A stretch of 64,000 bases of DNA from Lactiplantibacillus pentosus (GTDB lineage: Bacteria; Bacillota; Bacilli; Lactobacillales; Lactobacillaceae). Position numbers and translations under genes: made by a program. The DNA lies in contig NZ_CP032757.1 in the NCBI RefSeq assembly GCF_003641185.1, forward strand, positions 806,001-870,000, written 5' to 3'. The notes below the pieces were generated by a model, which was not told the DNA's origin, made no database searches, and saw nothing but the letters and a program-made list of their open reading frames with translations. Below, piece by piece: positions 57,752 through 64,000 of the stretch; the stretch's first letter is position 1; every line of letters starts with the position of its first letter.

Positions 57752-57760
57752 TGCTATAAT
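57752..57760 (+). promoter_or_regulatory. Extended -10 promoter of cdaA-cdaR-glmM
   Basis: TGC followed by consensus TATAAT (57755-57760), 35 bases upstream of cdaA. No good -35 is evident. Confidence 0.6.
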
Positions 57761-57794
57761 GTGAAAGTAAATGATTTTCATGAGGAGGAGGACT

Positions 57795-58637
57795 ATGACT
57801 TTCAATTGGAGCGGTTTGCTGACCTTACAAAACTTCGTCCGGCTCCTTGACATTCTGGCAGTCTGGTTTGTCATTTATGAGCTGATCGTCTTGTTGCGAG
57901 GAACCAAAGCCGTACAACTATTTCGCGGTATCGTGGTCATTGCGGTCATTAAAGCCATTAGTGTGTTGATTGGTCTGGACACGGTTTCGTGGATCATGGA
58001 TCAAATTATTAATTGGGCGGTTATTGCAATGGTCATCATCTTCCAGCCCGAAATTCGGCGTGGGCTAGAACATTTAGGACGAGGCTCCATGTTTGCCCGT
58101 GGAAAACGTCAAAATGAAGACGAAGAGCGGATGATTGCCGAATTAGATAAAGCCATTCAATACATGGCCAAACGGCGTATCGGTGCTCTAATGTCCATTA
58201 AGATGGACACTGGTTTGGAAGATTACATCGAGACTGGAATTGCACTGGATGCCGATATCACGGGTGAATTATTGATCAATATTTTCATTCCGAATACCCC
58301 CTTGCATGATGGTGCGGTCATTATTCAGGACAATCAAATCAAGGTGGCGGCAGCTTATCTGCCATTATCCGAAAGTAATTTGATTCCCAAGGAACTCGGG
58401 ACTCGGCATCGCGCGGCGGTCGGTATCAGTGAAGTGACGGATGCGTTGACCATCGTTATCTCAGAAGAGACGGGTGAAGTGTCAATTACCAAGGATAATG
58501 AGTTGATGCGGGGCATGACGCGTGAGAACTACTTACGTTATTTCCGGCAAGTCTTGTTAACGCCTGAGGATTCAACCAAGCAAAATGCGTTCCAAAACTG
58601 GTTTGGACGGATTTTCGGAGGAGGTCCCCGAAAATGA
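57795..58637 (+). CDS. cdaA: Diadenylate cyclase CdaA (c-di-AMP synthase)
   Basis: CdaA makes c-di-AMP from two ATP; the messenger controls K+ and osmolyte uptake and cell-wall homeostasis. The 280-residue protein has three N-terminal helices (residues about 10-85) and a DAC domain with the motifs PLHDGAVII (DGA) and GTRHRAAVG (RHR). ATG 57795 follows GAGGAGGAGG; the upstream ATG/TTG codons are not preceded by a site. It overlaps cdaR by four bases, the conserved cdaA-cdaR-glmM arrangement in which CdaR and GlmM modulate cyclase activity. Confidence 0.97.
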   Translation: MTFNWSGLLTLQNFVRLLDILAVWFVIYELIVLLRGTKAVQLFRGIVVIAVIKAISVLIGLDTVSWIMDQIINWAVIAMVIIFQPEIRRGLEHLGRGSMFARGKRQNEDEERMIAELDKAIQYMAKRRIGALMSIKMDTGLEDYIETGIALDADITGELLINIFIPNTPLHDGAVIIQDNQIKVAAAYLPLSESNLIPKELGTRHRAAVGISEVTDALTIVISEETGEVSITKDNELMRGMTRENYLRYFRQVLLTPEDSTKQNAFQNWFGRIFGGGPRK

Positions 58638-59611
58638 AAAAATTTATGAATAGCAATTGGTCGATGCGCTTACTGGCCTTAATTTGTGCCCTGGTCCTGT
58701 TTGCTTACGTGAACTCGATGAAGTCGACGCATAATTCAAGTGTGCTGACGAATAGTTCATCCAAGACGACGCTGACTTCTAATCGGAAAGTGACCATTAG
58801 TGCGCCACTTGAATTGAACGTCAATAGCACCAAGTACTTTGTGACTGGCTATCCGGAAAATATCAAAGTGACGCTGGAAGGGCCCGCTGCGCTCGTGACG
58901 ACGACGGCAAACACCCAGAACTTTAAGGTGTACGCGAACTTGTCCAAACTAGCGGTCGGTCGGCATAGTGTCAAAATCGATGTCGATGGGTTGAATAAAG
59001 AGTTGAGTTATAGCCTTAGTCAGAAGTATATTCATGTGAATATTCAACCGCGGCGAACGGCGACTTATAAGGTCAGTGCAGATTTTAATAAGGCCAACGT
59101 CGCGGATGGTTACGAAGTCGGGACGGCGCGTCTCGGCACCTCGTCTGTCAAAGTGACGGGCGCGGTCAGTGAAGTTAGCAAGGTTGCTAAGGTCGTGGCG
59201 GTGGTCAATACGGATAAGAATCTTGAAAAGTCCGTCAACCAACAAGCCATCATTGAAGCTTTGGATGCGAATGGTCAAAACTTGAATGTCGTCTTGACGC
59301 CTTCGACCACCTCGGTGTATATTCCAATTACCCAGGCAACGACGACTAAGGATGTGCCGATTGATTTGAAAGCGAGTGGGACGACGACTGCCGATACGAG
59401 TTACTCCTTCTCCTCGGATACCAAATCGGTGACGGTGACTGGGACCAAGTCGGCATTAGCCAAGCTTAAGTCATTGCCAGTCAATGTTGACGTGACGGAT
59501 GTGGATGAAACGACGACTAAGACGGTTAAGGTCTCAGCGAGTGATGAAGATGGTATTTCATCCGTTAGTCCAACGTCGGTCAAAGTAAAAATTACAGTCA
59601 AAAAAGATTAA
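58634..59611 (+). CDS. cdaR: CdaA regulatory protein CdaR (YbbR domains)
   Basis: A 325-residue membrane-anchored extracytoplasmic protein. One N-terminal helix (MRLLALICALVLFAYVNSM) is followed by about three YbbR repeats, for example YPENIKVTLEGPAALV, RLGTSSVKVTGAVSEVSKV and SDTKSVTVTGTKSALAKL. It is very rich in Thr, Ser, Val and Lys. In Bacillus and Listeria CdaR modulates CdaA. The start overlaps cdaA (ATGA), so the genes are coupled. Confidence 0.94.
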   Translation: MKKFMNSNWSMRLLALICALVLFAYVNSMKSTHNSSVLTNSSSKTTLTSNRKVTISAPLELNVNSTKYFVTGYPENIKVTLEGPAALVTTTANTQNFKVYANLSKLAVGRHSVKIDVDGLNKELSYSLSQKYIHVNIQPRRTATYKVSADFNKANVADGYEVGTARLGTSSVKVTGAVSEVSKVAKVVAVVNTDKNLEKSVNQQAIIEALDANGQNLNVVLTPSTTSVYIPITQATTTKDVPIDLKASGTTTADTSYSFSSDTKSVTVTGTKSALAKLKSLPVNVDVTDVDETTTKTVKVSASDEDGISSVSPTSVKVKITVKKD

Positions 59612-59641
59612 TAACGAAATTTTGAAATGAGGTAAATGATA

Positions 59642-61000
59642 ATGAAATATTTTGGTACTGATGGTGTTCGGGGAATTGCGAACTCGGGCTTAACACCTGA
59701 GATGGCATTTCGTTTAGGCCGTGCCGGTGGCTATGTCTTAACGGAACATGCGGAAAATAAGGACACCCAGCCACGCGTTTTAGTTGCACGGGATACCCGG
59801 ATTTCGGGCCAAATGTTAGAAGAAGCCTTGATTGCCGGCTTACTTTCAGCTGGAATCGAAGTGCTGCGTTTAGGTGTGATTACCACACCTGGAGTGGCTT
59901 ATTTAGTTCGGATCCAAGACGCGGATGCCGGGGTCATGATCTCTGCTTCCCATAACCCGGTTGAAGACAACGGAATCAAGTTCTTTGGCGGCGACGGCTT
60001 CAAGTTGTCAGATGCCAAGGAAGAAGAAATCGAATCCTTATTAGACGAACCTAAGGATACCTTGCCACGGCCTGCTGCTGAAGGGTTAGGAACGGTTGCT
60101 GATTTCCCAGAAGGTAACTTGAAGTATTCCCAATTCTTGGAACAAACGATTCCTGATGACTTAAGCGGCATTCACTTAGCTGTCGATGGTGCCAACGGAT
60201 CGACCAGCAACTTAGTTTCACGGATCTTTGCCGATTTGAACGTTGATTTCGATACGATGGCCACGTCTCCAGACGGTTTGAATATCAACAAGGGCGTTGG
60301 TTCGACGCATCCAGATGCCTTGGCCAAATTCGTCGTTGAAAAGGGCGCCCAAGTTGGGTTAGCGTTTGATGGCGATGGCGACCGGTGCATCGCGGTGGAC
60401 GAATTGGGTAATGTCATCGATGGTGACAAAATCATGTACATCTGCGGGAAGTTCCTCAGCGAACGCGGTAAGTTGAAGCAAGACACGGTCGTCACGACGG
60501 TTATGAGTAACTTAGGCCTTTACAAAGCCCTTGAAGCCGCTGGATTACACAGCAAGCAAACTCAAGTTGGTGACCGTTACGTGGTTGAAGAAATGTTGAA
60601 AGATGGCTACAACCTCGGTGGTGAACAATCTGGTCACGTGGTCTTCCTAGACTTCAATACGACTGGTGACGGGATGCTGACTGGGATTCAACTTCTCCAC
60701 GTCATGAAGGAAACTGGCAAGAAGCTCTCTGAATTAGCTGCTGAAGTGACGACGTATCCACAAAAACTTGTGAATGTTAAGGTCCAAGACAAGAAGGCTG
60801 CGTTGAACAACGACAAGATTCAAGCCGTTATCAAAGCGGTTGAAGACGAAATGGCTGGTGACGGTCGCGTCCTCGTACGTCCTTCCGGGACCCAAGACCT
60901 GTTACGGGTCATGGCTGAAGCTAAAACTGACGAATTAGTTAATGCCTACGTTGACCGCATCGTCGACGTTGTCAAAGCTGAAGTTGGCGTTGAAGCTTAA
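59642..61000 (+). CDS. glmM: Phosphoglucosamine mutase
   Basis: GlmM converts glucosamine-6-phosphate to glucosamine-1-phosphate for UDP-GlcNAc synthesis, and in this operon context also binds and tunes CdaA. The 452-residue protein begins [13 protein letters not shown], has the phosphoserine loop [16 protein letters not shown], metal loop DGDGDRC and the sugar-binding loop [11 protein letters not shown] 59642 is preferred over ATG 59636 on spacing to GAGGT. A terminator follows. The enzyme supplying its substrate, glmS, is encoded 1.3 kb downstream across repeat copy F. Confidence 0.98.
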   Translation: MKYFGTDGVRGIANSGLTPEMAFRLGRAGGYVLTEHAENKDTQPRVLVARDTRISGQMLEEALIAGLLSAGIEVLRLGVITTPGVAYLVRIQDADAGVMISASHNPVEDNGIKFFGGDGFKLSDAKEEEIESLLDEPKDTLPRPAAEGLGTVADFPEGNLKYSQFLEQTIPDDLSGIHLAVDGANGSTSNLVSRIFADLNVDFDTMATSPDGLNINKGVGSTHPDALAKFVVEKGAQVGLAFDGDGDRCIAVDELGNVIDGDKIMYICGKFLSERGKLKQDTVVTTVMSNLGLYKALEAAGLHSKQTQVGDRYVVEEMLKDGYNLGGEQSGHVVFLDFNTTGDGMLTGIQLLHVMKETGKKLSELAAEVTTYPQKLVNVKVQDKKAALNNDKIQAVIKAVEDEMAGDGRVLVRPSGTQDLLRVMAEAKTDELVNAYVDRIVDVVKAEVGVEA

Positions 61001-61014
61001 TAATTGATCAATCA

Positions 61015-61047
61015 AAAACCGTTGCTCATGTGAGTAACGGTTTTTTA
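61015..61047 (+). terminator. Terminator after cdaA-cdaR-glmM
   Basis: AAAAACCGTTGCTCA pairs with TGAGTAACGGTTTTT around a small loop; T-run follows. Confidence 0.9.
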
Positions 61048-61143
61048 CTGCACTGAAATCCGGAATAGCTGATACAGTGATTCTGATAGGGATCAATCTG
61101 CGAGTGTAAGTCAACTGCAATTAGTCTTTAACATGTTACACGT

Positions 61144-61900
61144 TTTAAGTTCAAAAGCGGCCAGCTGAGAACCACAGGAAACAAGGCGAGTTGGTTTACT
61201 GTTCGTCAGCTTCGGTGCGCCATATTCCGACCTCCGAGGCTGGCTGACAACGCTGGAACAGGGCGGACATCGATTTGAACTTACGCAGAACCCCACTGCG
61301 CAATTTCAAATACGAGTCTTCTTCTAGCCCGGGAAGACCACCCGGACAAGAAGAACTTCGCCCTTGAGCATTGTCAGCCAGCCTCTCCAGTCGGGAAGCC
61401 GCTCGAACGGCGGATGAACGACCACCTATCTGGGTACAATTGATCACTGAATGCTAGGAGACAGGTTCTTCGAGCAAGTTTCTAATCGATATTGATGATG
61501 ATTTGTGGCTACGGTATTTTAGTGCTGAGAAGATTAGTGAATATAATCGACTAAATTCAACGGACACTAGTATGGAATTAAGTCGATAGAAAGACCTTCA
61601 CTTATAATTCAAGATTTTTCAATCTCAGATGACCAGAGAAAATGTTGACAAGTTCAGTGAAGTCGCTTGTCAGAGACCTTAAAACACGGGTAAGAAAGTT
61701 TAGCGATTGTTAGAAACCAATCTGACGGTTGAATATCAAAGTTTCCGTGTACCATGGAATCAACGACTAATCCACCACGTTCCGGCCATTGCCCAGAATG
61801 CCTGGAGGCCGGCCTAGGACGCGGCTACCACAGAAAGTTTACGGTAACTCGCGCCGTTTCCAGCGGGGCTCAGCTGGCCGCTTTTGACCTTGAAAAGAAC
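61144..61900 (+). repeat. MITE-like mosaic repeat, copy F (composite)
   Basis: A non-coding block of about 760 bp between glmM and glmS. It starts with an inverted fragment of the right end (TTCAAAAGCGGCCAGCTGAG from 61150), then left module (about 61215-61395), AT-rich centre (61450-61720) and right module (61770-61897) ending in CTCAGCTGGCCGCTTTTGA. The block is therefore bounded by inverted copies of the same right-end sequence. The centre aligns with copy A over about 270 bp (for example CGCTTGTCAGAGACCTTAAA). An 83-codon minus ORF mirrors the one in copy A and is spurious. Confidence 0.8.
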
Positions 61901-62020
61901 TAGTTTCCTTCAGCGTTCATACGGTTGAGGTTCAACCTGACCACCGCAGAATATTTTACCCACTAAAAAGTTACAAAAAATTCGCAATTCGGCAATGGCC
62001 TTGATTTGGTCGCATTTTAG

Positions 62021-62142
62021 ATTGGTCTACATGCAAACAAACACATATACCAATGTATTATCTAGTTGACATTTATCTGGTGTAACGGTAAAGTTAACTT
62101 GTTTCTAGGAAATATACCAATCGGAGGTTAGACTAGACCAAT
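62021..62142 (+). promoter_or_regulatory. Candidate NagR-type (GntR) half-sites around the glmS promoter
   Basis: Four half-sites of the dyad ATTGGTNTANACCAAT are seen: ATTGGTCTAC (62021-62030), ATATACCAAT (62045-62054), ATATACCAAT (62112-62121) and CTAGACCAAT (62133-62142). NagR/YvoA regulators of amino-sugar genes in Firmicutes bind such dyads. No site is a complete dyad, so this is tentative. Confidence 0.35.
62066..62094 (+). promoter_or_regulatory. glmS promoter
   Basis: Consensus TTGACA (62066-62071), 17-bp spacer, TAAAGT (62089-62094). The start point near 62101 puts about 65 nt before the ribozyme cleavage site. Confidence 0.75.
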
Positions 62143-62162
62143 TGTTAATTGGTTAAAGCGGA

Positions 62163-62322
62163 ATAGCGCCAGGACTTTAGAATCTAAAGTTGACGAGGAT
62201 GACGTTTATCGATAATCGACGGGTGACGTCAGGGACTGCACTCTACAGGTCAATTACAAAAACCAGTTGTGAAATTGGTGACAGATATTTTGACCACGCA
62301 GCTAGAAACAATTCAAACAGTA
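62163..62322 (+). ncRNA. glmS ribozyme-riboswitch
   Basis: The self-cleaving glucosamine-6-phosphate-sensing ribozyme. The cleavage-site core AGCGCCAGGACTT (from 62165; cut expected before G 62166), the conserved GTTGACGAGGATGACGTTTA (62189-62208) and the downstream ACAGGTCAATTACAAAAACC and GAAATTGGTGACAG segments match the Bacillus class. GlcN6P binding cleaves the mRNA and lowers glmS expression. It ends just before the glmS ribosome binding site AAAGGAAG. Confidence 0.94.
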
Positions 62323-62337
62323 AAGGAAGAATTATTT

Positions 62338-64000
62338 ATGTGTGGAATTGTTGGTGTAACTGGAAAAGATAGCGCAGTATCAATCTTATTGAATGGATTG
62401 GAAAAATTGGAATACCGGGGCTACGATTCAGCCGGTATCTATGTTAACGACCAAGATGGTCATGATTATTTAGTTAAAGAAAAGGGTCGCATCGATGACC
62501 TTCGTAAAGAAGTGAGCGAAGCCGTTCATGGCTCAACTGGGATCGGCCATACGCGTTGGGCAACCCATGGTGAACCAAGTGTTGCTAACGCCCATCCACA
62601 AGTTTCCGCTGATGGTCGTTTCTACTTAGTCCACAACGGTGTGATCGAAAACTTCCAAGATTTGAAACAAACTTACTTAAGTGATGTTACTTTCAAATCA
62701 CAAACTGATACCGAAGTCATCGTGCAATTAGTTGACCGGTTCGTGACGAAGGAAAACTTGAGCACCTTGGATGCCTTCCGGAAGACGCTGAGCTTATTAG
62801 GCCACTCTTCATACGGTTTCTTATTAATGGACAAAGAAGATCCTGATACGTTATACGTGGCTAAGAACAAGAGTCCACTATTGATTGGGGTTGGCGACGG
62901 CTTCAACGTGGTCTGCTCAGATAGTTTGGCAATGCTTGACCAAACCAAGGATTTCTTGGAACTTCAAGATGGCGAAATCGTTGTGGTTAAGCCTAATGAA
63001 ATCAAGATTACCAACCAAGCGGGCGAATCCGTTGAACGGAAGCCATTCCATGTCGACATTGACGCAGCTCAAGCCGACAAAGGCACTTACCCATTCTACA
63101 TGTTGAAGGAAATCGACGAACAACCAAACGTGATGCGGAAGTTATCCCAAGTTTACTTAAACGATGCGGGTGAACCAGTGATTAATGATGATTTAATGAC
63201 TGCGCTCAAAGCCGCTGACCGGCTTTATATCGTTGCCGCTGGGACAAGCTACCACGCTGGTTTAGTGGGTGCCAAGTTATTCGAATCACTTGCTGGTGTA
63301 CCAACTGAAGTGCACGTTTCATCTGAATTCGCTTATAACCAACCATTATTATCGGCACACCCATTCTTCATCTTCCTGACACAGTCTGGTGAAACTGCCG
63401 ATAGTCGTGAAGTGCTCTTAAACGTCAACGAACAGCACTTCCCAAGTTTGACGATCACGAACGTGCCAAACTCAACGTTATCACGGGAAGCAACTTACAC
63501 GTTATTGCTCCATGCCGGTCCAGAAATCGCGGTGGCTTCAACCAAAGCTTACACGGCCCAAATCGCATTGGAAGCAATTCTCGCCAAAGCTTTAGGCGTC
63601 GCAACCAACCAGCCGGCTGCGGATGACTTCGATGTCAAGCAACAACTTGCACTGGTCGCAAACGGGATGCAAGCTTTAGTTGATGAAAAGGATACGTTCG
63701 AGAAGATCTCGAAGGACGCATTGTTGAATACGCCAAACGCCTTTTACATCGGCCGGGGCTTAGACTATGCCGTTTCACTAGAAACTGCTTTGAAGTTGAA
63801 GGAAATTTCCTACGTGCAAGCGGAAGGTTTTGCTTCAGGTGAACTCAAGCATGGCACGATTGCCTTGATTGAAAAGGATACGCCAGTTATTGGGATTATC
63901 ACCCAGAAGAATACCGCTGGTTTGACGCGTTCCAACTTACAAGAAGTGGCCGCTCGGGGTGCGAAGACGATTACGATCGTTACCGATAACTTAGCCAAGG
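62338..64000 (+). CDS. glmS: Glutamine-fructose-6-phosphate aminotransferase (isomerizing), 3' end outside window
   Basis: GlmS makes glucosamine-6-phosphate from fructose-6-phosphate and glutamine, the first step to UDP-GlcNAc. The frame is open from ATG 62338 to the window end (554 codons of an expected 600 or so). Cys2, the glutaminase nucleophile after Met removal, opens the sequence CGIVGVTG; the GATase II domain shows GIGHTRWATHGEPS. Two SIS domains follow, with VAAGTSYHAGL, TQSGETADSREVL and ASTKAYTAQ. It is controlled by the upstream glmS ribozyme and stands one operon away from glmM. Confidence 0.98.
   Translation, partial: MCGIVGVTGKDSAVSILLNGLEKLEYRGYDSAGIYVNDQDGHDYLVKEKGRIDDLRKEVSEAVHGSTGIGHTRWATHGEPSVANAHPQVSADGRFYLVHNGVIENFQDLKQTYLSDVTFKSQTDTEVIVQLVDRFVTKENLSTLDAFRKTLSLLGHSSYGFLLMDKEDPDTLYVAKNKSPLLIGVGDGFNVVCSDSLAMLDQTKDFLELQDGEIVVVKPNEIKITNQAGESVERKPFHVDIDAAQADKGTYPFYMLKEIDEQPNVMRKLSQVYLNDAGEPVINDDLMTALKAADRLYIVAAGTSYHAGLVGAKLFESLAGVPTEVHVSSEFAYNQPLLSAHPFFIFLTQSGETADSREVLLNVNEQHFPSLTITNVPNSTLSREATYTLLLHAGPEIAVASTKAYTAQIALEAILAKALGVATNQPAADDFDVKQQLALVANGMQALVDEKDTFEKISKDALLNTPNAFYIGRGLDYAVSLETALKLKEISYVQAEGFASGELKHGTIALIEKDTPVIGIITQKNTAGLTRSNLQEVAARGAKTITIVTDNLAK

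Overview
The window looks like a chromosomal segment of Lactiplantibacillus plantarum or a very close relative (L. pentosus, L. paraplantarum). The evidence is the conserved order uvrB-uvrA-luxS-argG-argH, rapZ-yvcK-whiA, clpP, rpoN, cggR-gap-pgk-tpi-eno, secG-est-rnr-smpB, ung-pta, cdaA-cdaR-glmM-glmS, the LPQTSE sorting signal of a large surface protein, frequent TTG starts, and AGGAGG-type ribosome binding sites. There is no phage, complete IS, CRISPR array or rRNA operon. Most of the window is core housekeeping DNA.

Layout. 1-839: end of an MFS exporter. 1797-7489: HD-domain hydrolase, then uvrBA behind a LexA-type box and a terminator-like leader hairpin. 7551-11139: luxS and argGH. 12247-15799: DUF308 membrane protein and rapZ-yvcK-whiA. 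15929-17874: a peptide-binding lipoprotein preceded by a Cys/Met-rich 33-codon leader peptide and a terminator, which together look like a ribosome-mediated attenuator. 18026-20848: a D-2-hydroxyacid dehydrogenase, clpP with a CtsR site, and an SDR with a textbook MerR-type promoter whose divergent merR gene is cut to 45 codons. 21687-23175: tRNA-Arg(CCG) and sigma-54. 23395-29029: the glycolytic cggR operon. 29177-35895: a kinase-like protein, a ClC transporter, then secG-esterase-rnr-smpB. 36278-43787: a 1598-residue cell-wall protein and an amino-acid ABC importer. 44868-51497: Fic, a LOR protein, a broken HAD gene, ung, pta, tsaE, an acetyltransferase and two exonucleases. 52061-57612: an oxidoreductase, murB, a cation/proton antiporter, a MarR regulator and a broken DUF1361 gene. 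57795-64000: cdaA-cdaR-glmM and the start of glmS behind a glmS ribozyme.

The most unusual feature is a family of long, non-coding, hairpin-rich intergenic repeats. Six copies (about 846-1644, 11252-12124, 21072-21422, 43847-44734, 51563-51930 and 61144-61900) occupy about 4 kb, or 6 percent of the window. The fuller copies have imperfect terminal inverted repeats of about 30-48 bp. The copies are mosaic: hairpin modules have been lost or gained between short direct repeats, and one copy sits exactly where the merR gene is truncated. I read them as a MITE-like, non-autonomous element family. Short ORFs inside them are spurious.

Two genes carry single in-frame nonsense codons (a HAD phosphatase at codon 50, a DUF1361 protein at codon 7), so this strain has recent, strain-level pseudogenes. 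As a whole the window links DNA repair, central glycolysis, protein quality control, RNA turnover and trans-translation, and the c-di-AMP/cell-wall amino-sugar pathway. All calls are from reading the sequence; no database search was run.
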